Shown: positions 8,931-15,682 of the stretch, in pieces
Layout of the letters: each line of letters opens with the position of its first letter
Numbering within the stretch: the stretch's first letter is position 1
From: a virus
Length of the DNA: 24,712 nucleotides
Reading direction: 5' to 3' (one strand)
Virus record (IMG/VR): IMGVR_UViG_3300025769_000800
Location: 1-24,712 of that record
Notes under the pieces: generated by a model
The model's database searches: none
What the model was told of the DNA's origin: nothing
The model's input: the letters and a program-made list of their open reading frames with translations, nothing else
Translations under genes and position numbers: made by a program

Positions 8931-9209
8931 TTATCTCCAAACAAACACATCATATTGTGTGCCGTTTTTTCCTTTAAATGTATTTAAGTAATTAAAATTA
9001 AACAACTTTAAAAATTTTTTATGTTTTTTGTCTGATTGTTCATGTAAAGCAAACAACTCTTTTTTATTTAACTTGTTAAATGCTTTTGTTAAATCTTTTT
9101 TTACTGTCTTAGTCCATTTAGAAGTAACATCACAATGTATAAAAATATTATCTTGGTAGTTTTCTAAATAAATTATAAAATCTTTAGTAGTTACAACAGG
9201 TACTTTCAT
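8931..9209 (-). CDS. Small GNAT-fold-like protein, T7 gp13-like
   Basis: 92 aa, starting at the ATG that overlaps the stop of the preceding fibre gene (TAATG). The C-terminal half (LFALHEQSDKKHKKFLKLF then GTQYDVFVW) resembles the end of N-acetyltransferase-fold phage proteins such as T7 gp13, in which a conserved H-xx-FLK helix is followed by a last strand. The usual acetyl-CoA loop is not evident, so catalysis is doubtful. gp13 is needed for assembly of the T7 internal core. The order adaptor, nozzle, this gene, gp14-, gp15- and gp16-like supports the match. The gene is unusually AT-rich, rich in Lys/Asn/Phe, compared with its neighbours. Confidence 0.55.
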   Translation of the reverse strand: MKVPVVTTKDFIIYLENYQDNIFIHCDVTSKWTKTVKKDLTKAFNKLNKKELFALHEQSDKKHKKFLKLFNFNYLNTFKGKNGTQYDVFVWR

Positions 9210-9865
9210 TAAGCAGTACGCTTCCACATAAAAACAGTAATGTATGGCTGCAAGTTTGCATTAGTGCCTGATGAACCTGTTGAATTAATGCTAATTCCTG
9301 TAGTTGCAGTAGATGTAGTTGTGCTTGATCCTGCAAATATTAAACCACCTGGAGAATAACCAGAAGCAATTTGCACTCCTCCATTGTAAGAATGAGAGTG
9401 ACCACTATCTGTAACTGTATGTGTGTGACTAACAACAATTGCATCAGCACTACCGCCAGTTTTTTCACCAGCATTAAAATTAGAATCAGAAGCGTTATAA
9501 CCTACTGGTACTTTACCTGCACCAAAAGCAACCCATGTTCCAAAACCAAACAAAGTGTTAGGATTAGTAGACGCTACACTCATGTAAATAGAACCAATAG
9601 GATATACAGTTTGTAGTGTATTATCTGTTGCTGTCTTAACAAAAGCAGTAGTAGCAACTTGTGTGCTATTAGTACCTGATGCTGCTGTAGGAGCAGTCGG
9701 GACACCTGTCAACGCTGCGTCATTACTATCTACTTTTGATGAAATTGCACTAGCTATAGCTACATATTCAGCATCTATTTCAGACCCTTTTACAATTTTA
9801 CCTGGATCACCTGTTGTTAAAGTGTCTTTAGCTGTAAAATTAGTAGCTTTAATATAATTAGACAT
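9209..9865 (-). CDS. Tail fibre / collar-type receptor-binding protein
   Basis: 218 aa, with AAGGAAA before the ATG. Residues 53-76 (GVPTAPTAASGTNSTQVATT) match the phage tail-fibre repeat found in many prophage fibres. Residues 88-138 (YPIGSIYMS, FGFGTWVAFGAGKVPVG, EKTGG) match the tail-collar/baseplate fibre domain. A His-rich segment with H147/H149 and H156/H158 resembles the metal-binding HxH pairs of T4-type fibre tips. The C-terminus NLQPYITVFMWKRTA is the classic fibre ending (PPYITVYMWKR). It is inserted between the nozzle gene and the gp13-like gene, where T7 has no fibre. It probably forms a trimeric tip that contacts the host surface, possibly as a second fibre beside the S74 fibre. 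Confidence 0.88.
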   Translation of the reverse strand: MSNYIKATNFTAKDTLTTGDPGKIVKGSEIDAEYVAIASAISSKVDSNDAALTGVPTAPTAASGTNSTQVATTAFVKTATDNTLQTVYPIGSIYMSVASTNPNTLFGFGTWVAFGAGKVPVGYNASDSNFNAGEKTGGSADAIVVSHTHTVTDSGHSHSYNGGVQIASGYSPGGLIFAGSSTTTSTATTGISINSTGSSGTNANLQPYITVFMWKRTA

Positions 9866-9876
9866 TTTTTATTTCC

Positions 9877-11733
9877 TTAAATTGTCTTTCCTGTTTTTAC
9901 ATATACATCTATTTTCTGTATCGATAATTGATTTTGATTTATAGTAGCTTCAAAACCTAATTGTAAAACTGAACCTGATCCAGCTAAATTAGCTGTAACT
10001 TCTTCTAAAGCAAAACCAGAAGAATATTCACTAAGTCCGTCAGCACTCTTTAAGTACACTGTTGCATTTGATGATTCACCAGCATCAGTATCTGGAACAT
10101 AATAAAAACCATCGCCACTATCTAACTTAACAGCATGAGGTAAATCGTATCCGTTAATAGCATCATAAACAGATTTAAAAGCTACTTGATAATGCGTACC
10201 GTCTGTGTCTGTAATTGTATTAGTAGTTGGAGTGCTGTCACTAAATGATTGACTTCCTACAACCGTTACATTATTTACACCAAATTTATTAATGTTGTAT
10301 TCTGAAATAGAATTTGCATTTAAAGTTTTACGAATGTCTCTATAAGAAGAAGAATAATTAAAACCATACTTTATAAAAACATTTTGACCAGCACCACCGA
10401 CTACAGTAAAGTTGCTTTTCTTTAAAAACTTTAACGATGTTGGGCTACCTAAATCAAAATAATTTGTGTAATACTTCAATGTATAAGTAGAAGTATCATC
10501 AAGATAACCAAAATATTTTCCAACGTAACCTGCTTTTCCTATAAGTAAATCACCTGCATAAGTTGTGTGTAAAGCTGTTGGATCAATGCTGTCCCATATT
10601 GTTACACGACAAGCTCCATTTTGTAATCTACCTCTTAAATCAAAACAAAATACATACTTAGAAGTAGGAATACTTAAAATATAAAAAGCATCTTTAGGAT
10701 AGTAAGCAGCTTTAATTTTGTCTTTATCTGTTTCTGAATCAACAAACGAAACTAAATCGTCTCTAATGTTAAAAGATATATCATTAATAGGCGCTGACTT
10801 TTCCTGAATGACACGAGCAATACTTCTTACTCCAGTGTCCGACAAAAACATTACATCAGTACCTGTGCTTACAATACTATCTCTTGCAACACATCCTACG
10901 TTAGCAATCAAGTCAACTAACTCTAATCGTGTTACATCAATAGGGTTAGCGTAAACTGCAATGTTTCTTTTACCAAAGATAATTAAGAAACCGTTGTGTG
11001 CTGCTAGTCCTACTACTTCGTCACCGTTAGGAAAAACATCTACCAAAGATAAGTAACCTGAATCACCAGTAGACAAGTTTGATCCATCCAGTAGTGCGCT
11101 AAAGTACACTGTCTGTTCATCATTAACAATATCTGCCCACCAAGTTCTACCATACGCTCCAAGTACAAAATTAGGTTTAAAGTCACTAGCGGATGCGTAA
11201 GTGCTAGGTACTGTTCCAACATCACTTAGTAACTGAAAACCATAGCTACCTGTATGAGCATGACCACTACCTACTTCGTGATAAACCAAAGGTAAATGAC
11301 CTGCTTGACATACATAAGCATGAGGACTAATATCTGGACCTTCACCGTACACAATACTAGATGCTGACCAATCGTTAGCTGTTATTGTGTAAGCAGTTGT
11401 ACCAGTTCCTGCTGCATCAACAACTGTTGTGTTTACTTCTGTTGTTATAGTTGCACTAGCAAAACTAAATAATTTATTGTTACCACCTAAAAGAACTGTT
11501 CCTGTCTCTGGTAACTCAAATAAAAACTCAATATCGTTAGTACCTAAATCAGCATTAGTAGAAGCATTTTGTTTAGTCCAGCCTTTTCTAGCACCTATAC
11601 GACCAAACTTATCAATAACACAATTATACGCTTCTAAAGCATAGCCTGATGAAAGATCAACACTACTATCTTGAGTATTAATACCAAGAAATCCTGGTGC
11701 TGATATTGTAGCTGTTTGTAACGCTTTAGCCAT
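9877..11733 (-). CDS. Tail nozzle / tail tubular protein B-like structural protein
   Basis: 618 aa, beta-rich and Ser/Thr/Asp/Gly-rich. The N-terminus carries GINTQDSSVDLSSGYALEAYN then FGRIGARKGW, a pattern typical of phage nozzle-type proteins (T7 gp12 and related marine podophage structural proteins), followed by repeated propeller-like segments with aromatic and Asp residues (for example DVFPNGDEVVGLAAHNGFLIIFG). The start overlaps the adaptor's stop (TAATG), the same order as T7 genes 11-12. The protein would form the distal tail tube through which DNA and ejection proteins pass. The structural role is quite sure; exact gp12 homology is inferred. Confidence 0.8.
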   Translation of the reverse strand: MAKALQTATISAPGFLGINTQDSSVDLSSGYALEAYNCVIDKFGRIGARKGWTKQNASTNADLGTNDIEFLFELPETGTVLLGGNNKLFSFASATITTEVNTTVVDAAGTGTTAYTITANDWSASSIVYGEGPDISPHAYVCQAGHLPLVYHEVGSGHAHTGSYGFQLLSDVGTVPSTYASASDFKPNFVLGAYGRTWWADIVNDEQTVYFSALLDGSNLSTGDSGYLSLVDVFPNGDEVVGLAAHNGFLIIFGKRNIAVYANPIDVTRLELVDLIANVGCVARDSIVSTGTDVMFLSDTGVRSIARVIQEKSAPINDISFNIRDDLVSFVDSETDKDKIKAAYYPKDAFYILSIPTSKYVFCFDLRGRLQNGACRVTIWDSIDPTALHTTYAGDLLIGKAGYVGKYFGYLDDTSTYTLKYYTNYFDLGSPTSLKFLKKSNFTVVGGAGQNVFIKYGFNYSSSYRDIRKTLNANSISEYNINKFGVNNVTVVGSQSFSDSTPTTNTITDTDGTHYQVAFKSVYDAINGYDLPHAVKLDSGDGFYYVPDTDAGESSNATVYLKSADGLSEYSSGFALEEVTANLAGSGSVLQLGFEATINQNQLSIQKIDVYVKTGKTI

Positions 11734-12380
11734 TAGACTTGATGCCAGACATATTCATCACGATACCTGCCATTTTCAATAGATATGTGATCTGCTAACG
11801 AAATATCTGCTAATGCAGTAGCTTCTTGTGCTGACAATCCACCGTCTTCACCACGCTCTGCTACAGCCATAGCATAGGCATATTTAATTACTGGTTCTGA
11901 TGGTACTTTAAGACTATCACCAGAAGCAGATAAAGGTTCTTGTGGTTTGTATATGTTAAAGAAGATATTATAAACACCGTCAGGAATAGGAAAAATATCT
12001 ACTTGAGTGTCATTATTAGAATCAACACCATTAAAGTTATAATAGTATGGTGATCCTTTTTGTGGTGACTGATTTAAGAATAAATTGTTCATTTGACTGA
12101 ACGGCATATACTCTAAAAATACATCGTCTTCGCTGTTAATTACATCGATGACTTTAAATCTTTGACCTGAACCTGTCATGACATAGTTAAACAGATCATT
12201 AGCTGTAGTTACAGTAAGTGTTTCAGACAATGCGTTCCACTGATAACTATCTTCTACAAATCTTTTAGCATCGTTGACAAACTTACCAATCAACTTAGAG
12301 TATGGCGTATCAGTAACAGCAGTTACTTCATCCTCTCTAAGTCTAACTAATACGTCATTAACAAGTTCTAAGTAAGTCAT
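11733..12380 (-). CDS. Head-tail adaptor (tail tubular protein A / gp4-like)
   Basis: 215 aa. The N-terminus (TYLELVNDVLVRLREDEV, then IGKFVNDAKRFVEDSYQWNAL) is characteristic of the podophage adaptor family that docks on the portal ring and begins the tail (T7 gp11, P22 gp4). A beta-rich middle region and an Ala/Glu-rich C-terminal helix region (YAYAMAVAERGEDGGLSAQEATA) follow. It begins with a 4-bp ATGA overlap with the 40-aa basic gene upstream and is coupled to the nozzle gene by TAATG. It likely forms a dodecameric ring between portal and nozzle. Confidence 0.85.
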   Translation of the reverse strand: MTYLELVNDVLVRLREDEVTAVTDTPYSKLIGKFVNDAKRFVEDSYQWNALSETLTVTTANDLFNYVMTGSGQRFKVIDVINSEDDVFLEYMPFSQMNNLFLNQSPQKGSPYYYNFNGVDSNNDTQVDIFPIPDGVYNIFFNIYKPQEPLSASGDSLKVPSEPVIKYAYAMAVAERGEDGGLSAQEATALADISLADHISIENGRYRDEYVWHQV

Positions 12381-12499
12381 TTCTTCTTCTTCCTAGCCGT
12401 AGATAAGGCAATAGCTATCGCTTGTTTCTGTGGGTAGCCTTCCTTCTTTAGCTTCTTGATGTTAGAACCTACGTTCTTCTTACCTTTCTTTAGTGGCAT
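12377..12499 (-). CDS. 40-aa Lys-rich conserved phage peptide
   Basis: Forty residues, about a third Lys/Arg, with core SNIKKLKKEGYPQKQAIAIAL and tail ARKKKK. Short phage proteins with this N-IxxLxxEGxPxxQAxAIAL core are widespread and have no established role, as far as I can recall. The hydrophobic/basic helix could bind nucleic acid or the virion. The start overlaps the stop of the Cys-rich gene (TAATG) and its stop overlaps the adaptor start (ATGA), so it sits in a strict translational relay. Both overlaps and the recognisable core make it a real gene despite its size. Confidence 0.8.
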   Translation of the reverse strand: MPLKKGKKNVGSNIKKLKKEGYPQKQAIAIALSTARKKKK

Positions 12500-12597
12500 T
12501 ACTTCTTTGTCTTTCTCATAGCTTTTCTTAAACACTTACCAGCAGCTTTACATTTAGCAGGATAAGGGCAAGTAGGACAAGTTTTAAATGCTGGCAT
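12499..12597 (-). CDS. 32-aa Cys-rich basic peptide, possible mini zinc-binding protein
   Basis: Thirty-two residues behind a strong AGGAG site. Four cysteines (C7, C10, C16, C22) form CPTC then C-x5-C-x5-C, followed by a Lys/Arg-rich tail (RKAMRKTKK). Metal binding through the four Cys is plausible, though the peptide is shorter than ordinary zinc ribbons; disulphide pairing in a virion is the alternative. The stop overlaps the next gene's ATG. I recall similar small Cys-rich peptides in marine phage genomes but no known function. Confidence 0.7.
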   Translation of the reverse strand: MPAFKTCPTCPYPAKCKAAGKCLRKAMRKTKK

Positions 12598-12607
12598 TGA
12601 TTAGCTC

Positions 12608-12976
12608 CTATGAATGAAATTGTATTGCTTCTGCTGGTCTTAGTTCTATTGTTGCTAAATAAGTTACAGAATAAGTAGTACCTGAGTTTTGTATTCTAAT
12701 CTCGTCATTTTCTTTCATTGCAACAGCAGCCTGACCATCCAATAAAATACTGTCACCCGTACCTAAGTTTTTACCTGCAACTATTAAATACTCTTGATTT
12801 TGTGAAGAATCGTACCAATAAACTTTAGGTGTCTCATTACCATCAAGACTAATAATATATTTAACTAGCCACAAACCTGTATTCTTTGCTGGAACAGTAA
12901 ACAATACTTGCTTGACATTAGCAGCAGGAGTACTACTTGGTCCTAGTGTTTTTGCTACGCTTACGGTTCGAGCCAT
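12608..12976 (-). CDS. Small beta-rich structural protein, unknown
   Basis: 122 aa, no enzyme motif, alternating hydrophobic/polar pattern typical of an all-beta fold (QVLFTVPAKNTGLWLVKYIIS, then PKVYWYDSS, then SVTYLATIEL). Length and fold pattern fit a head-decoration, joining or tail-accessory protein, and its position just before the adaptor supports a virion role. Its start lies 44 bp inside the end of the spanin-like gene, in another frame. No strong ribosome site is visible (AGAAAG at moderate distance), so expression may depend on coupling. The gene is likely real and the exact role unknown. Confidence 0.65.
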   Translation of the reverse strand: MARTVSVAKTLGPSSTPAANVKQVLFTVPAKNTGLWLVKYIISLDGNETPKVYWYDSSQNQEYLIVAGKNLGTGDSILLDGQAAVAMKENDEIRIQNSGTTYSVTYLATIELRPAEAIQFHS

Positions 12977-13370
12977 GTATTATTCTTTCTATTGATCCAA
13001 CAAACCCATTCCATATCTCTTGTGGGCTAGGAAGTAACCACCCTAATACCAACAACAATAAATACCAGATAGGTACATTTGTGTTATTCTGTATTAGGCT
13101 ATCTACTTTTGATGTGTTAATGCTGGTATCAGTCTCTTTCTTTGTCTGATTGACATTAACATTTTCACCCTCAATCTTAGTGTTCTCTTGCTTACCTACG
13201 AGTTGCTGTGTATTCTCTTTACCTACCTGAGCATTAGCATTAACATTAGTACCAGACTTACCTGGCATTAACGACTTAACTGCTCCTATCGCACTACATC
13301 CTTGTATGGATATTATACCACAAAAAGCTATAAAAGTCAAGTACTTTCTATAGTCTTTTAGCAATAGCAT
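12933..13370 (-). CDS. Lipoprotein with C-terminal membrane span: candidate unimolecular spanin
   Basis: 145 aa. The N-terminus is a signal sequence: basic n-region (K5, R8, K9), hydrophobic LTFIAFCGIISI, then a lipobox-like SIQGC with C25 as lipidated residue (Gln at -2 is atypical). Residues 26-98 are a soluble Asn/Thr/Val/Lys/Gln-rich linker. Residues about 99-114 (VPIWYLLLLVLGWLLP) form a membrane helix, and the tail is strongly basic (NRKRSKNTRTK), so it should be cytoplasmic. A lipidated N-terminus in the outer membrane tied to a C-terminal inner-membrane helix is the architecture of u-spanins, which fuse the membranes in the last lysis step. It starts 23 bp inside the end of the holin-like gene. 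The architecture is clear; the assignment is inference. Confidence 0.65.
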   Translation of the reverse strand: MLLLKDYRKYLTFIAFCGIISIQGCSAIGAVKSLMPGKSGTNVNANAQVGKENTQQLVGKQENTKIEGENVNVNQTKKETDTSINTSKVDSLIQNNTNVPIWYLLLLVLGWLLPSPQEIWNGFVGSIERIIHGSNRKRSKNTRTK

Positions 13371-13542
13371 CTACTAACCACCCCAACGATGCACCAAGTA
13401 TTAACAATAAAGCACCAGCACCTTTCCACTTGGTGACAACAGCAGACATATCCTTAACATCCTGACGTAGTTCTGCCATCTGCATCTGTAACTGCTCTAC
13501 GTTAGCCTCAAGCCTACCTATCTGTTTGTTTAAGTCATCCAT
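13348..13542 (-). CDS. 64-aa coiled-coil / single-span membrane protein, holin candidate (XhlA-like)
   Basis: Residues 1-35 form an amphipathic coiled coil with heptad-like Leu/Met/Val spacing (IGRLEANVEQLQMQMAEL), followed by one hydrophobic span at about 41-57 (GAGALLLILGASLGWLV) and a short charged tail (AKRL). This matches the layout of haemolysin XhlA-type phage membrane proteins, often holins or holin partners. The spanin-like gene begins inside its 3' end, a pairing typical of lysis cassettes. The start overlaps the stop of the 46-aa gene (TAATG). A membrane-bound tail chaperone is the other possibility. Confidence 0.65.
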   Translation of the reverse strand: MDDLNKQIGRLEANVEQLQMQMAELRQDVKDMSAVVTKWKGAGALLLILGASLGWLVDAIAKRL

Positions 13543-13682
13543 TACTTTGCCTTCTTTTTCTTTTTAGGAAAGCCCTTCTTCATGTTGGCATAAGCCTCAG
13601 GACTAACAGTGCTTTTAGATTTAGGACGAGAAGTACCAGCCTTCTTGCGCTTATTGATGTTTGCGTATAATCCTTGTTTCAT
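13542..13682 (-). CDS. 46-aa basic conserved phage peptide
   Basis: Forty-six residues beginning KQGLYANINKRKKAGTSRP, then KSKSTVSPEAYANMKKG and a poly-Lys end. This pattern (LYANI-x-R-KAGTSRPKSKST-x-S) is one I recognise as recurrent in tailed phages, usually unannotated and close to tail or lysis genes. The very high positive charge suggests binding to nucleic acid or capsid-enclosed DNA. The start overlaps the previous gene's stop, and its own stop overlaps the holin-like ATG (both TAATG), giving good evidence of translation. Confidence 0.8.
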   Translation of the reverse strand: MKQGLYANINKRKKAGTSRPKSKSTVSPEAYANMKKGFPKKKKKAK

Positions 13683-13948
13683 TACCATTTCACCTTGTCT
13701 GCCCAATAAGCTGCACTCATCTTGCCTTTGGCTATGTTCTTAGCATGACGAGCCTTGAATGATTTTTGTCTAGCAGTGGGTTGTCTGTCACCAGTAACTC
13801 CCTGCTGTCCAAACCGAATAGTCTTAACCTTGTCGCCTTCTTTAGCTACAACAACGTGTGACTTAGTAGGATGACTTGGTGTACGCTTAGGCTTATTAAA
13901 CCCTGATACACCTGCTCTTGCTAGTCTACTGTCCTTCTTTGTGGGCAT
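13682..13948 (-). CDS. 88-aa basic conserved phage protein, unknown
   Basis: 88 aa, highly basic, with a GAGGAAA ribosome site. The sequence runs through SRLARAGVSGFNKPKRTPSHP, a short beta segment (SHVVVAKEGDKVKTIRFGQQGV) and a C-terminal motif RQKSFKARHAKNIAKGKMSA ending YWADKVKW. The last motif is familiar from many phage genomes with no assigned role, to my knowledge. Composition suggests a nucleic-acid or capsid-binding protein carried with the virion block. It starts 23 bp inside the end of the 92-aa membrane gene and is coupled downstream by TAATG. Confidence 0.75.
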   Translation of the reverse strand: MPTKKDSRLARAGVSGFNKPKRTPSHPTKSHVVVAKEGDKVKTIRFGQQGVTGDRQPTARQKSFKARHAKNIAKGKMSAAYWADKVKW

Positions 13949-14204
13949 TGCTTTCCTCTATCAGTCTTAATCTAACGTGTAAATCTGCGAGTCTTTCGAT
14001 GATCTCTTCTTTTAGTTCCTGTCTTGCAAAAGCATTACCAGGACTAGGAATGATCTGTCCCTGATCAACCAACATCATCATGTGAGCTTGTAGTAACTGG
14101 ATGTCACCTCTTAGCTCGTTAACATTACTGATTACCCACCACATTGCAGCCAACATGACAGGTATGATTCCAGCAAGTAACGTAGCTAAGTCAAAGCTCT
14201 TCAC
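13926..14204 (-). CDS. 92-aa N-terminally anchored membrane protein with coiled-coil tail
   Basis: A GTG start forms a GTGA overlap with the preceding gene's TGA stop; AAGAG precedes at normal distance. A hydrophobic span covers about residues 6-25 (LATLLAGIIPVMLAAMWWVI). A helical region (about 27-48) and a charged amphipathic helix (about 60-85, ARQELKEEIIERLADLHVRL) follow. It has the opposite order (membrane helix first) from the 64-aa protein two genes downstream. It may be a holin/antiholin pair member or a partner of the spanin-like lipoprotein. No family is recognised; function is inferred from topology and neighbourhood. Confidence 0.65.
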   Translation of the reverse strand: MKSFDLATLLAGIIPVMLAAMWWVISNVNELRGDIQLLQAHMMMLVDQGQIIPSPGNAFARQELKEEIIERLADLHVRLRLIEESNAHKEGQ

Positions 14205-14323
14205 CTAAATAACTCTTTCTTTTGGTTTCTACTCCTCTTAGCAATCTGAGCTTTCTTTTTACGCTTACTCATCTTAGATCGCTTAGGGATTGGTCTAACG
14301 TGTTCTTTCTTTAACTTAGCCAT
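14201..14323 (-). CDS. 40-aa Lys/Arg-rich peptide
   Basis: Forty residues, about half Lys or Arg (MAKLKKEHVRPIPKRSKM then SKRKKKAQIAKRSRNQKK). The ATG lies 8 bp inside the previous gene, and the TGA stop overlaps the GTG start of the membrane gene. No clear Shine-Dalgarno sequence precedes it, so translation would rely on coupling. Charge density suggests nucleic-acid binding. Existence is supported mainly by the neat overlaps and by tiling an otherwise empty 110-bp gap. Confidence 0.6.
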   Translation of the reverse strand: MAKLKKEHVRPIPKRSKMSKRKKKAQIAKRSRNQKKELFR

Positions 14324-14702
14324 TTTCTGTTAAAACCCAATTTAATACTGATTCATCCCAATGATACAAATCGCCTGTGTTTGGATAAGGAACAGGAGCT
14401 TCCCATAAACAAGTATCTTCGTTTAAAAGCCACGAATCAAAAGGTTTCGGAGGAATAAATGCATCTCTAGTTAAATCGTAGGTATACCCTATTCCTGCAT
14501 AATTTTTACGTAATGCTTTTGTTTGATCTGGTGATGGATCGTTTGTATTAGCAATATAATGAACACCACCTCTTGTGTTATAAGAAGTTTGTTTATATGT
14601 GCTTCCTGTTTGTTCTGTTAGACTAGTTTCATTATCTTCGTCCCTACCATGACAAACAAAAACTACAACATTATTTTCATCCAGTTTTGCAAAATGTGCC
14701 AT
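14316..14702 (-). CDS. 128-aa conserved marine-phage protein of the tail-fibre neighbourhood
   Basis: 128 aa beginning AHFAKLDENNVVVFV. The central motifs RKNYAGIGYTYD (65-76), AFIPPKPFDSW (81-91) and LNEDTCLWEAPVPYP (93-107) are a pattern I recognise from many marine and cyanophage genomes, where the family sits beside tail-fibre genes and has no firm function. A fibre-associated or assembly-helper role is the usual guess. It follows the Gly-rich adhesin by 5 bp with no obvious Shine-Dalgarno site. Family recognition is good and function unknown. Confidence 0.75.
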   Translation of the reverse strand: MAHFAKLDENNVVVFVCHGRDEDNETSLTEQTGSTYKQTSYNTRGGVHYIANTNDPSPDQTKALRKNYAGIGYTYDLTRDAFIPPKPFDSWLLNEDTCLWEAPVPYPNTGDLYHWDESVLNWVLTENG

Positions 14703-14707
14703 AATAC

Positions 14708-15682
14708 TTAACTAAATGTTACTGTTTCACTAGTTGTTGATGTAGCGGATACATAATAAATATTAAAACCAGACACACTTGTTATAGTGCTATAAGTAAC
14801 TCCTCCAGAAAAAGAAGCAGTAACTGTATCAGCTACTCTAATAATAACTCGTCCTGAACCACCTGCACCACCATTAGCGTTGACAGTATTAGTAAGCCAA
14901 CCACCACCTCCACCGCCACCTGTAGTAGCTGTACCTGGATTTCCTACTGTACCTGCTACAGCACTTCCTCCACCGTGTATTCCTGTTCCTGGTGTTCCTA
15001 AATAAGTTGGATCAGCATAAACTGCACCGCCTCCACCACCAGCAATAGTTGTTGAAGAACCTGTAATTGTAGAAGTAACTCCACTACCTCCGTTACCTCC
15101 TACTCCATTACCTCCAGTTCCACCTGCTGCTCCAGCACCACCTCCACCACCTCCAGAGGCACTACCATTACCACTTAAATAAGTAGAAGAACCACCAGCA
15201 TAACCTTGATTAGCTGTTCCAGAACCGCCTGTTCCTCTATTACCACCACCTGATCCACCAGTTCCTCCTATTCCACTACCTCCACCAGTAGATGTAACAG
15301 TAGCAAAAACAGAATTAGAACCTTGAGTATTATTTGCGCCTCCAGCACCAACTGTAACAGTATAGGCTGTTCCTAAATTTAACGTTAAAGATGATTCTGC
15401 GGATGCTCCTCCACCTGAAGAATCAGAAGAGTAACTGTTTCTAAAACCACCTCCACCGCCTCCACCTCTAGCAGTGCTACCGCCACCACCACCGCCTGCA
15501 ACAACTAAAAAATCTACACTTATTGAAGCAGATGTACCGTAAAAATCACTAATAGATATTTCACCTGATGCTGGAACACCACTAGCTACGCCATAATATT
15601 CTGACAAAGCAATAGGATTTGTACCTCCAAACTCAGTCTGAATATCATTAAGGCTGATTGGTCCAGATGCAGGAAGTGCCAT
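14708..15682 (-). CDS. Gly-rich tail adhesin-like receptor-binding protein
   Basis: 324 aa. The N-terminus contains two related modules (PASGPISLNDIQTEFGG at 4-20; PASGEISISDFYG at 37-49), a common phage attachment segment. Residues about 62-279 are a chain of Gly blocks (AGGGGGGS, GGGGGGGF, GGGSGIGGTGGSGGG and so on), similar in nature to the polyglycine sandwich of T-even gp38 adhesins, and end GGSGRVIIRVAD, a frequent motif of such proteins. The C-terminal 40 residues are beta-like. It directly follows the S74 fibre (TAATG), so it may cap that fibre as its host-range tip. The Gly tracts are slippage-prone DNA and could drive rapid receptor-binding variation (inference). Confidence 0.75.
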   Translation of the reverse strand: MALPASGPISLNDIQTEFGGTNPIALSEYYGVASGVPASGEISISDFYGTSASISVDFLVVAGGGGGGSTARGGGGGGGFRNSYSSDSSGGGASAESSLTLNLGTAYTVTVGAGGANNTQGSNSVFATVTSTGGGSGIGGTGGSGGGNRGTGGSGTANQGYAGGSSTYLSGNGSASGGGGGGAGAAGGTGGNGVGGNGGSGVTSTITGSSTTIAGGGGGAVYADPTYLGTPGTGIHGGGSAVAGTVGNPGTATTGGGGGGGWLTNTVNANGGAGGSGRVIIRVADTVTASFSGGVTYSTITSVSGFNIYYVSATSTTSETVTFS

